A program made the position numbers and the translations under genes. The notes under the pieces were generated by a model. It was not told the origin of the DNA. It saw only the letters and a list, made by a program, of their open reading frames with translations, and searched no databases. From the NCBI GenBank assembly GCA_965649825.1, contig OZ287698.1:496001-560000 (forward strand): DNA of 64,000 nucleotides, given 5' to 3'. Source of the DNA: Penicillus capitatus. Lineage: Eukaryota > Chlorophyta. Shown here piece by piece: positions 19,887-31,888 of this stretch. Numbering within the stretch: the stretch's first letter is position 1; every line of letters begins with the position of its first letter.

Positions 19887-20601
19887 ATGTCGGCGCACGC
19901 AGCGTTGCAGGGCGACGTCGTGCTCAAGTATTTCAATCTCGGTCCTGTCGGCGGACGCGGCGCCGTCGTGCGCAACATGCTTTTCGTGCACGACGTCAAG
20001 TTTGAAGCGTCAGACGTGGAATCGTTCGAGGCGTGGCCTGCGGAGAAACAACAGTTGATTTCTACGGGTGCGTGTCCAATTGGCACCCTTCCTGTTTGCT
20101 ACATCGGCGACAAGATCTATTTCGGCCATATCCCTATCGCCCGTTATCTTGCTGCAAAGGTAAGACGACAGCGTAAGCACAGTCTGAACATTACCTAATG
20201 CTCTGCAGTTTGATGCGGTTCACTCGGATCCTGACGTGCGCTATCGCAGTGACGTTATCATTGACGAGTACATCAACTGGCGCAGTCAGTGGGGAACTGT
20301 CCTCCATGACGCAGAAAAGAAGAAAGAATACGAAGAGAAGAGAGAGAAAATCTATGCTCTCATCGAGAAGCTCTACGAGAATCGCGTTGACAAATCGACG
20401 CCGCACTTTATGGGTTTCGAAAAACCCGGCTTCGATGACGTCGCGGTCTACAGCATGATGTATGATGATCAGATTATGCATGGCAAGCTCGATATGGCAG
20501 CCTACCCAACCCTCGAGGAGTTGATGAAGAAGGTTGGTGAGATCCCTCGCATCGCGGAGTGGGCGAAGGAAGTTGCATCGAAGCCAATGCCTCAGTTTTA
20601 A
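19887..20601 (+). CDS. Glutathione S-transferase, sigma-like (copy 1)
   Basis: A 221-residue GST in two exons (19887-20159, 20209-20601; 49-base intron after AAK). The N-terminal thioredoxin-fold domain has VLKYFNLGPVGGRGAVVRN, with the Tyr that usually activates glutathione near the start, and the cis-Pro region IGTLPVCYIGDKIYFGHIPI. The helical C-terminal domain has FMGFEKPGFDDVAVYSMMYD. GSTs conjugate glutathione to electrophiles in the cytosol; substrate not readable. The same exon lengths (273 and 393 bases) occur in copy 2, so the duplication is recent. It belongs to a cluster with copy 2, two pseudogenes and a P450. Confidence 0.88.
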
Positions 20602-23573
20602 ATTGAAGTGTTTAACGTGCCATGACTTTAATCTATTTCGTTCACGCATTCATGCCTCTCGCCGACGCCGATGTCTGCGTTTCTATATGCGCGAGCTACG
20701 TGACCACGACACTTTATTATCCTCGTGTGTGGTCTTCCTTGGATCGTCGACAGGCAATCTTAGCGGCATGCTACACAAACCAAGAAAGCAATGGACCCCG
20801 AGTCGAAATGCCAAAGTATACACATCTTTGAGAACATTGCATGAAGAGCTCTTCAGTGGAACCGCGTCCCTCATACACGTTTAGATTACATGATTCTGCC
20901 TATCCGTCCTTATCACAGTCCCACCCGAGCGCCCAATGCGCCTCTATGACCGGTCTCATGCTCCGGTCACAAAGAACACTGCTCTGCTGATCTCTTTCCG
21001 AACTTTTCCTTTGATGTTTAACCTAAAAGGGATGTAAGCCAAATCAATTATAGACAAACCAGGAAAGCAAGACGGCAGTTACAAAAATCATAACACGGTT
21101 TGAGGGTAGGTTTCTTACCCCTTTTCCCAAACGGTGATAATGAGCAACAATGTTTGTTGCCTTTACCAGTTCTCGTTTTAATGAACCTTTCTAGGTCTTT
21201 AACTTTTTGAAAGACTAGAGAATGAAAAATCGTAAGATAGTTTTAGCATCAGTTGTGGAAACATGGTAGAGTTATATCCATAAGTGGACACAAAGATGTT
21301 TTCCGCCACATAGACTTCGTATGTTAATCGATAGAATGCGAATTGAGAGATGAGATACCAAGTGGAGAGGTCTAAAAGATATGGAACCGCCGGAATTTGT
21401 AGGCGCACAATTTATCGCCGAAATCAGAACAGTAATAAACGGCAGTGCTTTGGTTTGTACAAATGATAAATCTTTCAACAAGAAATCTTTTAGTGATTGG
21501 TGTGACTACAGTTTGATAGAACCCTAACAACGATTTACCTAGGAGGTAGATTACGATTTTTTTCGTGACATCAATAAACAAGAAGAGATGATGTTCGGAC
21601 GTTACTCAAAACACGCACTGCGTTCTCCTTCATATCTCTGAGAGCATACAAACACTAAAACTCATACAAGCCATAACTATAGATAAGGAGAACATAATAT
21701 GTTGTATTTGGAAATTCAAAGAAGCTCGTTCGTCACAGACAACGCTTTCAATGAGTTTGCCGTATATACACGGACTGCGAGGATAGAATTAGAACAACGA
21801 ACGAATCATAACCAAAAAGCTCATTTCTTGCACGCAGATAAAAATCGATCGCGTAGAAAGGAAATGAATGCACAAAAACCTATCAGTCCTGAGCATGTAA
21901 TCATATACTGCTTCCGACGATACGCCTGGGAAACACTGTTGGATGTTTCTTCGTGCCGGATTGTAAAAATTTGTTTCTTCTGCGGTTTTTTACTGTCTTC
22001 TGCGCTCTACTGCCAACAGCTTACTTACTGTTCTCTCTTGTTCACTGCCTGAAGTTAACACGATGCAACGTGCCGAGATGTCGAAGTTTCAAGTGATGGC
22101 CAATGACTTCACTGTCGCCGACACACCATGCGTTGCTGGCTCCAGTACATGGTGGACAGAACCCGTCGCGGCCTTTCTCTGCGCCCATACCCGTGAAAAA
22201 ACAGGGGGCTGTGATTCTCATGGGATGCTCCGGGCTGCAGAAGAAAGCTCTGCAGAAGAAAGCTCTGCAGAAGAAAATTCGATACCAAAACGATCTTTAT
22301 TTCCACACAAAGATTCCTATACCTTCGTCAACTTCGATCGTCCGATTAGATGCTGGAGAGCATTGATCCACGGGAGATGCAACGTTTTCTCAATGAAACA
22401 TCTCTTCTTGAGGACCAAAGGAGACTTCTTGTGAATCTTGAGAACATTTAATCGAAGGGTTTGAGGGTAACGTTCATTGGTAAAAGGATAAGAGTCCAAT
22501 AAATGATCTTACTCGTGAAAGGATCTCTAAAGCGTCTCGCATCGATATGTTATCCGATTTAAAGATTTTCGATGGTGTCTTAGGACATGTCATCTCTCGG
22601 CCAAAGAAGACGAGAATGCCAAAATAGCTTAGCTATAAAGCAATATTGCAAGCCGCACTGTTGACGAGATGGAGCGCGATAGGACATGTCTGGAGTTGTG
22701 AAGACGATAAAGAAGAATCACGTTGCGCCAGACAAGTCATACCGCGTTTAAAAGACAAGCGAGAGACTCTGAAGATTCGGTGTTTGTCCTTGTAGAGTTA
22801 CCCGTTCCTCTAGTCTGTTTCCACTCTAGAAAACGACGACGTAGGACGCGTTATTCGAGCGACTTTGTGACAACCGACCCCTCCACAACCAGAGAGTACT
22901 TGCTGCGTTCAAACGCTTCCGAGGAGCAGAACATGGCCGTCTCGCGGCAGCGGATCTCTTCCGTCGCCGGGCACAGCAGGTTATTCACGACATCCACATC
23001 TTTAGATCTAAACGAAGTTCAGAATACGAAGGCTGAGAGATTTAGGAATCTTTACAAAAGACGAAGTAGAACTAAGACGACAAGACGCAAATCTGAACGC
23101 TGAGAAGTCGGAGGAACAATTAGACGAGGATAATGACCATCAGGGTGGGAGACCTGCCCAAAACACGCAGGAAGAGTGCCTTTGCTTAACTTATCGATTT
23201 CACGAGGTCGGTTGGAGAACTTTTGTTCTAAGGTGTTCCCACAGGTGTAGGATGTCGAATGCTTCCTTAGTCGAAACCCGTTTATAACTTCCCCTTTCTG
23301 ATGCTTTTTACCGAGTTCTTTAAGATATGTCAATTCTTAGCAATAAACATCGGATCAACGTTCTTGTCCGGTCCTTTTACTGTGATCTCGGGAAATGGGG
23401 AGACTTGTTAGGTTCTTCGACCGATTCATCGTATTCTCGTTTTCTTAGTGAATTCAGTTTTAAAAGTCTTGCTATCGAATCACGCATAGATAGACGCCTT
23501 GTCGCTGTCGGCGATTTAAGCAAGTAAGAACGTGCCTTGTTCGTGTATTTATTGTTATATCTCGAAGATAGGA
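20602..23573. other. 3 kb gene-free, AT-richer stretch between GST genes
   Basis: No protein family, tRNA or rRNA is recognisable in either strand. Open frames are short and lack splice-consistent continuation. It contains a small 15-base tandem repeat at 22235-22278 and T/A-rich segments around 21000-21600. It could be decayed mobile DNA, but I see no terminal repeats or transposase remnants. Confidence 0.4.
22235..22278. repeat. 15-base tandem repeat, about three copies
   Basis: The unit ctgcagaagaaagct begins at 22235, 22250 and 22265, the last copy degenerating after 14 bases. It lies in a gene-free stretch. Confidence 0.75.
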
Positions 23574-23796
23574 GGTTCGACGATGACACGTCATTAGCGA
23601 GCTGTAAAGCAATCACGTCATCACTTGCTATATCACGAAAATAGTCTCCACGACAAAGGTTCGACGATGACACGTCATTAGCGAGCTGTAAAGCAATCAC
23701 GTCATCACTTGCTATATCACGAAAATAGTCTCCACGACAAAGGTTCGACGATGACACGTCATTAGCGAGCTGTAAAGCAGTCACGTCATCACTTGT
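23574..23796. repeat. 84-base tandem repeat (2.65 copies) in the GST copy 2 promoter
   Basis: Units begin at 23574, 23658 and 23742 (each at ggttcgacgatg) and are almost identical; the third is cut after about 55 bases. Each unit holds two bZIP-like sites: gatgacacgtcattag and aatcacgtcatc. The array stops about 60 bases before the TATA box of GST copy 2, so it multiplies potential regulatory sites. Confidence 0.88.
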
Positions 23797-23947
23797 CGCC
23801 GTCACCGCAGCTTCGCGACACGAAACTGCCGGAATTTGTAGCGTGTCCCTGCCGGGTATAAAAACGCTGCGGAGTTCGTTTTATCATTAGCATACGATAG
23901 AATTATCCTTCACCTATACTATCCTCGTTTTGGGCGCTATACGAATC
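23797..23947 (+). promoter_or_regulatory. Core promoter of GST copy 2 with TATA box
   Basis: Contains cagcttcgcga (~23809) and tataaaaacgctgc (23857-23870), both shared with the copy 1 promoter at similar spacing. The TATA-like box lies 91 bases before the ATG at 23948. Confidence 0.6.
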
Positions 23948-24659
23948 ATGTCAGGAAACGGACTGTTGCAGGGCGATATCGTTCTGAAGTTTTTCGAACT
24001 CGGTCCTGTGGGAGGACGCGGAGGCGTCGTGCGCAACATGCTCCTCGTGCACGATATCAAGTTCACAGAATCGAAACTGCCAGCCTTCGAGAACTGGCAG
24101 GCAGAAAAAGAAAGATTGATTTCCTCGGGCGAGTGCCCAATTGGAACTGTCCCAGTGCTCTACGTCAACGGCAAGCCTTACTTTGGCCACATCCCTATTG
24201 TTCGTTATCTCGCTGCTAAGGTCAGCTCAGCTGCATCGCTTCGATGTGACACTTGATACGCTGCAGTTTGATGCGGTTCACTCGGATCATGAAGTGCGCT
24301 ATCGCAGTGACGTTATCCTTGACGAGTACACCAACTGGCGCGGATACTGGGCGAAGTCGCATTTCGATGAAGGCAAAAAACAAGAGTATCTCGAGAAAAG
24401 AGAAAAGCTCTACGCCCTCATGGAGAAGCTCTACGAGAATCGCGTTGACAAATCGACGCCGTACTTTATGGGTTTCGCAAAACCCGGATTCGATGATGTT
24501 GCCATCCACAGCATGATGTATGACGACCAGACCATTTATGGCAAGCTCGACATGGCAGACTACCCAACACTCGAGAAGTTGTTGAAGAAGGTCAGTGAAG
24601 TTCCCCGCGTCGCGGAGTGGATGAAAGAAGTTGCATCGAAGCCAATGCCATTCACTTGA
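23948..24659 (+). CDS. Glutathione S-transferase, sigma-like (copy 2)
   Basis: A 221-residue paralog of copy 1 with identical exon lengths (23948-24220 and 24267-24659; 46-base intron). It has IVLKFFELGPVGGRGGVVRN: the first aromatic of the usual Tyr position is Phe (KFF rather than KYF), so activation of glutathione may rely on another residue. Further motifs are GTVPVLYVNGKPYFGHIPI and FMGFAKPGFDDVAIHSMMYD. Role as for copy 1, cytosolic detoxification or a ligand-binding GST. The promoter carries the 84-base tandem array, so regulation may differ from copy 1. Confidence 0.87.
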
Positions 24660-25481
24660 CTGCAGTGTTTAAGGTGACATGACTTTAATCTATTTCTTTT
24701 AAACGCTTTCGCCTTTCGCTAGCGTCGATGTCGCGATCCCCGCTGCGATATGACCTTTCTTCGATGCTCGAGTCATAAGATATTGATGCTTTTTCCGATC
24801 CTTCTCAGGATTCGTTGTTCTCGATACAAAAGGATAACCTTCTCAAATGCTTCTTACAGGTCACAACCCTCCATGCGGCTAGTGAACGGCACACCGAGAC
24901 AGAGGTCTCCTCTTTTCCATCTAAAAATCATCTAGATGCTGCCTGAAAACTGTTGACGATCGACTTTCAGCGTTCTTGATACGCATCGGCTTGAAGGATG
25001 AGTTACGGTTTCTCGAAATCGTTGATGTATTTCGACACTGACTGATGTTTGAGCCACACGGTGCTTCTGCAAGAGTTCCTTTTCCTTTGAATCGCGTCAT
25101 GGCCATTCGATATCATCCATATCGCGCCTCGATAGCTTTCTATCATTACTCAATATGGAACGCACATATCCATAGCTTCGTATTTGAGTAGATGTCTCTC
25201 GTCTTCGTTGCTTCCTCAGCGAGATGTGATATCTCCGACAACATTCTTGGATATATCACAGGAATGTCGTCTCGACGCATTTGTCGGCGTCGATATTGAG
25301 TTGGCGGATTACGAGGCCATCGTGGTCATGCGATACGTCCGATCCACTAAATCCGAGACAGACACAGTTGTGAAAGATCGATGCGCTCAACGGAATGTAT
25401 GCTTTCGGGATGGCGAACATCGTGTGACCCTATCCTGTTGGCGTGCGCACTTTCAATTGACGAATAAACCGATAGAAATCC
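24660..25481. other. Gene-free stretch between GST copy 2 and P450
   Basis: About 820 bases. No protein family, RNA gene or repeat seen. It must contain the GST 3' UTR and the P450 promoter. Confidence 0.4.
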
Positions 25482-27208
25482 ATGGCTTGCCTGGAACTGG
25501 GCGACGCAACGCCAACGCGCATTTCTCAGAATGACAAGACAGTGACAAAACACGTCAAAGACTCCGTCTCTGCATACGCATTCCATTTCTCGTCAAGAAT
25601 GTGGCTCTATCTGTTTGCGGTGTTCGTTGTATGGAAAGCGACTTCGTGGCTCTGGATGCGATGGAATTACGACCTGCACAAGATTCCTTCTCCACCCAGC
25701 GTGCCATTCCTGGGTCACGCTTTGCGTTTCATCAAAGTGACCAAAGAAAACATCCCGATGTACGAGCATTTCAACAAATGGCGTCAAGATCTTGGTGCTC
25801 CCAAGATTATGCGCGTACATCTCTTCTTCGCACGGTAGACGTAGCAACTCTTGTGGCGCAGCTGCTTCTTAGGAACACGACTTACCTCGTTGTCTTTGAC
25901 ACTGGATTTATAAGAGACGTCATTCTGTCGAGGCACAACGGATTGCCGAAAGCGCAGTCCTTTGTTGAAGATTCTAAACCAGTATGATCTCCTTTATGTG
26001 AAAAACGTCCGACAAAATGCGTTTAGATTCTGCTCGATGTCCCATGCAAACTGCCCTTGGTGATTACAAAGGACGTAACGCCGTATGTCAAAGCCATGCG
26101 TCGTGCACTGAGTGCTTGCATGAACTCTGCGGTGTTCGAAGCAGCCGCACCACGTGTGCAGAGAATACTCACGCGTATGATAACGGTGGTGGAGCAGGAA
26201 CGCGAAAGAGGGCCGATCGATGTCGAATCTCTGTTTAAGCGAACAGCCCTTGACAACATCGGCGCCTTTGCCTTTGATTTCGACTTTGGCGCCCTGGATC
26301 GCACAAAACCGTGTTACGAATGCATGAAAGCATGCGGCAGACACACCCGAGACATCTCTCTAAGTCCGCTGCTCAAGATGCAGATGAAGTTACTTCCATG
26401 GATGCATCGCTGTCGTAAGATCCAATCCGATTTGGACGACCTCATGTGTATCTGGCGCACCATCGCTGTCGACATCCGAAAGAGATCGGATACGGCGAAC
26501 AGCGAAAAGAGCATATGGGAAGTGCTAAAGAATTTTAGAGATCCAGAGACGGATGATCTGTTGCCTGTGGAACTACTGAAAGCGGAGGTGGCCACTCTGA
26601 CCTTCGGAGCCACTGATACCGTAGGACACACACTCGGATGGACCTTCGCTCTTTTGGCTACCTATCCTCGAGTGACGGAAAAAATAGTTGACGAACTGAA
26701 GCGCCACGGACTTTGCGGTCCCGATTCCCGAGAGGTGGTCTTCTCCGACGTTGCCGCATTGGAATACATTACAGCTGTGTTGAAAGAGTCCATGCGCTTG
26801 GCACACGTCGCCGTTTTCATTACCAGGAAGTGTACGGAAGAAGATATGGTTGTCCTCGGGTATCGCGTGCCGAAAGGGACACATTTCTTTCTGCCAAGTC
26901 ATACGATGATGCGGCATAATGGGGATTGGAATGCACCTGAGGATTTTATTCCCGAGAGGTGGTTGTCTGGAGAAGATATGTCAGAGAAGTATTATTTTCC
27001 GTTCTCTGGCGGCGCACGAAACTGCATTGGCCAAAGATTTGCAATGGCTTTCATGCGATGGTGCATGGCTATCTTCATTGCAAAGTATTCTTTCGAATGG
27101 AGCGAAGAAAACTCTTCTTTTGAATCGCAATTTGCAAAGATCGTTCATGGGACAGTAATTCAGTCCTATGACGGAATTCGATTGCGCATCAGAAGACGCG
27201 TCTTCTGA
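25482..27208 (+). CDS. Cytochrome P450 monooxygenase
   Basis: A 544-residue P450 in three exons (25482-25814, 25862-25981, 26027-27208; introns of 47 and 45 bases). A hydrophobic N-terminal anchor (MWLYLFAVFVVWKATSWLW, ~40-60) is followed by a Pro-rich hinge (KIPSPPSVPFLGHAL). The I-helix reads FGATDTVGHTLGW, the K-helix KESMR, the PERF region FIPERW, and the heme loop FSGGARNCIGQRFA with the Cys ligand. This predicts an ER-anchored monooxygenase using NADPH-P450 reductase. The clan and substrate are not clear. The first in-frame ATG at 25482 adds ~38 residues before the anchor; starting at the Met at ~25599 is the alternative. It sits within the GST cluster. Confidence 0.9.
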
Positions 27209-28760
27209 GTTTTTCACATTGATTGTGGGAGGGGTTGCGCAAAACAAGATGTTGTGTTTAACGTACAGACGGTCTAAATTTTCGCCCTACAGGGATATTA
27301 AATGCAGGGGAATGTGACCTTATTACGTGACCTCGGGGCAGGTAATTCATCATACACTCAGAATTGTCATATTCACAGTTGTTGTCGCATCAGCCGACAT
27401 CTCATCATTTGCAGTCAGTGATGGTTACTTAACGGGTGTTTCAAGACTGTCTATTGTTGTGTTCTTACTCTACGCGGAAACGCGGTGATCTCCGTAGAGG
27501 CGTCCGACGAGAGAAAACTGGACTTCGATTGTACTGTTCTTTCCCGTAGGTTCGATGATAGACATCATCTCTCGCACGATGTCTTGAGGACAAAGCTGTT
27601 TTCAGATGGTTCGAGTAACGCGGTTATGTTTACTCGATGAACGGTTTGGCACATAGCGTCGTTACGACGTTTGCTTGCATATCATCTTTAATCATTTTAA
27701 CAGCTCCTTGAGTGTGTCATCCCGAATCTGCCTGCCGACTGTCAAAGTATGGTGTGTTTCTGAGAGGACGCTAATGGCATGTCGTCGTAATGGGTGGCAT
27801 TTCTGCCACTTTGTGTTTTTACGCCTCTAGCTACGCGACTTAACCGTCGCCGCCGAATCGCGATGAGCAGGCATGAGTCAAGGTGACTAGGAGTGAGCTC
27901 TTATGAAGTTCACACTAAAGTTCCTTAGAAGCTTCTAGAATCTCATTGGGAACTCACTCTTGAACTTCAAGCATTTTTCGGCCGTCACATCGGGGATTGA
28001 TTAATTAAGCGCGGGTCGGACACATAAAAACATCTTTCGCTTGACATCTAACTTTGCACTTGTGCATGTGAATCGCATGCAGTCTGTTTCTGTTTATCAA
28101 AACACTCACTGTCTATTGTCGTTGTAACAAGCTGTCTCTTCGCAGCAACTTTTAGCGTGGCCTCCGATATCGTTGCCCATCCTCATCTTGCTTCAAGACT
28201 TCCGCTGAGATTGTGAGATAAACCAACCCGGAGACGATTCAGGCACTCACTCTCCTCGTTGTCGACCCTTTGCCTCGCAAGCGAGCGGGAGATACCTGTC
28301 CACAAAGAGGACATCCTGAGGAACGTGGAGGGTGAGGCTGCCGGAGGGAGTTCTTCACACCGACAATATGAAATATCCGTCTGCTGCAGTGGGAAAGGTG
28401 TTTTGTGACGACAGCATCACCCGTTAGTAATAAGGGTCATCTCTCAGCCTTACAGCAGAGCATCTATGAACCGCACTCCAGAAACAATCACCGCCGGGTC
28501 GCCTCCTCAGTCGCATCACTACCTCGGCGGTCCATTCGACAAGCAAATTGAGATGTCATCTGATAACACCCTCGTTCTAACTGCATTAGGTTGCCGAAAG
28601 ATTGGGTAATAGGTATCTTCTAGACAACCGAGATTTGATTATACCAAGTCTTCACCAATTACGATTCATCGTTAGAAGACGGCGGTCCTCGTAGTCTTCT
28701 TTTGTTTTGGCTTACCGTTGATTGTATTAGCATTTTTGTTCTACTGACGCCAAAGAAATC
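27209..28760. other. 1.5 kb gene-free stretch
   Basis: No gene found on either strand. A perfect three-box heat-shock-type element lies at 27927-27941. Otherwise I see only scattered ACGT cores. Confidence 0.4.
27927..27941. promoter_or_regulatory. Heat-shock-element-like triple box
   Basis: The sequence agaagcttctagaat fits nGAAnnTTCnnGAAn without mismatch. It lies 0.7 kb downstream of the P450 and 0.8 kb upstream of a GST pseudogene, so its target is unclear and chance occurrence is possible. Confidence 0.3.
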
Positions 28761-29676
28761 GTGTATGGAAACGGAGTGCTGCATGGCGACATTGTTCCAA
28801 AGTATTTCGAAATCGGACCATAGGTAGAACGCCGCGGTGTCGTGCGCAATATGCTCTTCGTGCACGATGTCGAGTTCGAAGAGGTTGAACTATCAATCGA
28901 CGAGACATGGCTTGTGGAGAAAGAAAGATTGATTTCTACGGGAGAATGCCCAATTGGAGTTGTCCTAGTGCTCTACGTTTATGGCAAGCCCTACTTTGGC
29001 CACATTCTATCGTTCGTTAACTTGCTGCTGAGGTAAGCGAAGCAGCAACAATCGATATAACACTGTCGCCAAGATTTGCTATGGCGATGTGACTGTCTTG
29101 TTTTGTGGCGGTTATCCTTGCCAAGGGGCGCTGCTTGTCACGTCAGAAGGGTGTTTGGTCTGCGAGGGGGTCTTCTTCTCTGCTCTGAGGCTCGGCTGAC
29201 TCATCTGCCTAGAAAGTCGTTTCACCATGCGGGTATTTAGTCGACGATCCGAACCATTTAGGACCTTGCCCTGTAAACGCAAAAAGTCTTCCGCTGTTAG
29301 TTCGTTTAGCGTGGCGTCTTCCACGTGACAAGCACTGATGCTCTACAGCTCGATGCTGTTCATTCGGATCCCGAGAGAGGTACGCTACCGCAGCGACATT
29401 ATGATCGACGAGTACATCAATTGGCGCAACATTTAGGCAGGACCTTTATGCTCGCTTGGATAAGCGATATGACAATTGAGTCGACAAATTGACGCCGTAC
29501 TCATGGGTTTCGAAAAACCCGGCTTTGATGACATTGCAGTCTACACGATGATGAATGACGACCAACTGTTCCTTGAACAGTTTAGCCTGGATGCATACCC
29601 GACTCTTAAGGAATTGTTTGAGAAGCTTCGCGCAATCCCACGCATCGCAGAGTGGACAGAGAAGCAATCGGCTTAG
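28761..29676 (+). pseudogene. Decayed glutathione S-transferase (copy 3)
   Basis: Both GST exons are recognisable but broken. Compared with copy 2, the start codon is GTG (28761); a TAG stop replaces the codon after EIGP (~28830); one base is missing near 29009 (GHILSFV instead of GHIPIVRYL); the intron has grown to about 316 bases; exon 2 (from ~29349) has a ~4-base insertion near 29372, then stops at ~29434; the end is readable again as GFEKPGFDDIAVYTMMNDDQ and RAIPRIAEW. No full-length protein is possible. Decay by several independent lesions marks it as old relative to copies 1 and 2. Confidence 0.88.
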
Positions 29677-30349
29677 AAACAAGCGCCGGTTCTTCACCAT
29701 GACGAGCTCAGATACGATACAGTCACGCTTCAGACTGCTTTGCCTCTTTTATTGTGACCGTCAATTTTGCATTATTGCCACCAGAAAAGAAACCTTCAGA
29801 CGACGCTTCGCTCCTAAGATCTTGAACACTAAAGCACAGAACATAAGGAATGGACTCTGTCTAGCAAACTCAGTTGGACGGAATACGTTGCTGCTCAGAT
29901 TTAATAGATTCTTGACTTCAATTCGCGTTTCGCCTCCATTCGTGTATCTCTATTCCGCTTTCTGCGATTATCGTCGGAAGACAATGAAGATAAAGCCAGT
30001 AACATGCATTACTGCGACCATCCTTCTGCTGTTATCTCTCTAGTCCAGGAGCAATAAAATAAAGGAAAAGCTTTCAAGTGTTCGGAGAGTTACGACAGGC
30101 TCAGTTCCATCCTTATATATCTGCAGAGTGATGCGATTGTCTAGTCAATCGCGTGATCGTAGTCTTAGGGCCAGGGAAAACGCTCTTATTACGTTCGGCA
30201 ATGTATTCCACCCAAGGCACAAGTTCGACATTTCAATGGTCGATAGACGGATAGGGAAGTCCGAAGCTCCGTCTAGAGGTTTCCTTAATTCCCCTACTCT
30301 TGCAGTCTGCGTGATGCTCACACCAAAGCGCTTTCTTGTGGAGGACGCA
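29677..30349. other. Gene-free stretch between GST remnants
   Basis: About 670 bases with no recognisable gene, RNA or repeat. Confidence 0.35.
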
Positions 30350-30600
30350 CATCGGGGAGGTGCTGTTCTGAATGCGCTAACCCACGACGTTGACTTCGAG
30401 GAGACGCAGATGGGTTCCGTAAGGATGGTGTGAATTGAACAAGCAGTGAATCAATTTTGATGATGATCCAGTCGCCGCTCTCTCGGTGCTCTACATAAGC
30501 GTGACCTTTACTTTGGCCGCCTCTCTGTCATCCTGTATCTCGCAATACTTATCATGCAGCGGAATTCCAACTTGACATCTTGCTTCATTCGAAATCTGGA
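30350..30600 (+). pseudogene. Highly decayed GST remnant (copy 4)
   Basis: Short blocks in the order of GST exon 1 and the start of exon 2 can be read: GGAVLNALTHDVDFEE (~30356-30404; compare GGRGAVVRNMLFVHDVKFE), DLYFGRLSVILYLA (~30500-30545; compare PYFGHIPIVRYLA) and QLDILLHS (~30567-30590; compare QFDAVHSD). They are in different frames with little between them. The order argues against chance, but this is the weakest of the four GST calls. Confidence 0.5.
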
Positions 30601-30908
30601 CTGTGACCATGTCGCTCCTTGCATAACGGTTTAGACAGGTGGTCTCAAAGATTAGACGCGCGTCGTACATTTCAGCGGACAGTGAATTATCTATCTATCC
30701 AGTGTCGAATTTCGCCTCTTCCGACTCGGTGTCCTTTGCATTGCGCAGAGTTGTGGCAACCACTCGGTCGCATTCCACCACCATGGTACACAGAGCACGC
30801 GCGACACAAACGTAGTCTTTGTTCGTTTAGCCGTTTGAAGAGTGGTATTCTCAAGTGCGTGGCAATTCTCGCCCTCGAACGCTTCCATCCGTCATCCTGC
30901 CTATGTAG

Positions 30909-31798
30909 CTCCCCGTCATTACGCGGTCGTACATTACGCTCTCTGTGCTGACAACGGCCGGCTGTGCTCTAGAAGTCCTTTCCCCGACTCACATGTCTTT
31001 CCTTCTGAGTTCCGCATTCCATTTAGATAATTACTCCGTTGAGTGTCTACTTCAACACGAAATTGATCTTTCAGCAGTTTCAGTTGTGGAGGCTTCTGAC
31101 AAATTTTCTGTACTTTGGGCAATTAGGTAATTCATCCCCTTCCCACATCATCCATTCCCTCACGCCGCCCTTCTTGTAGGGCTGGATTTCGTCTTTCACA
31201 TGTTCTTTCTTCTAAAGTACAGCAAGGCACTTGAAGAAGGTGATCCGTTGTGACGGCATCCATCAAGGTCAATCGTTGCATGCTATGCAGGTTCCTTCCA
31301 TGGAAGGCCAGCTGATTTCCTCTGGATGTTGATCACTGGTAACGGACGATCTTTTATCCCCTCACCCAACACAGTTTATGCTCGATTAGGGGCTGGTGTG
31401 CTGATGGGAATGGCGCCCTTTGTCAATATTCAATTCTTAGGTGCATCTCTCACTTATATGATGGTATGTCCCTCACGCAGAGACACCCCTTTCCAAGAGA
31501 CCATCTCCAAATGCAGGTTTACGTGTGGAGCCGTCGGAATCCCCATGTTCAGATGAGTTTCCTCGGTCTGTTCACATTCACGGCTCCCTATCTTCCGTGG
31601 GTACTGCTGGGCTTTACGGTGATCATTGGGACCAATCCCATCATCGATATCTTGGGCATGATTGCCGGACATCTTTACTACTTCCTCGAAGATGTATACC
31701 CCATCATGAGCGGGCGACGCATCCTGACGACTCCGTCAATCGTGAAAGCTCTCTTTCCCCGTGCCGAGGTCGAAGTTCAACATCAACACGTTGAGTGA
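30909..31798 (+). CDS. DERL: Derlin (ER-associated degradation channel component), first exon unresolved
   Basis: Exons 30909-30994, 31044-31126, 31180-31239, 31291-31338, 31390-31463 and 31517-31798 give 210 residues in one frame: [84 protein letters not shown] and [20 protein letters not shown]. All are Derlin landmarks, including the WR and G-x-x-x-G type motifs of this rhomboid-like family. Derlins are ER membrane proteins that retrotranslocate misfolded proteins to the cytosol. A short first exon coding for roughly 10-20 residues must lie upstream; an acceptor (tatgtag) precedes 30909, but I could not choose its donor. Confidence 0.85.
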
Positions 31799-31888
31799 AC
31801 CACTTTTCGGTATCATCGTCGTACATGTATGTAGAGAAAGAACGTCTTTAATGAACCACGTTGAGCATTTTCCTTAAACTCGTCCACA

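Noticed and set aside
20900-20990. Short inverted repeat resembling a tRNA
   Set aside because: The hairpin (gaccggtctcatgctccggtc) has no T-arm GGTTC motif or cloverleaf.
23574-23796. Regular repeats resembling a CRISPR array
   Set aside because: The units are 84-base direct tandem copies with no unique spacers, in a nuclear eukaryotic promoter. It is a tandem repeat.
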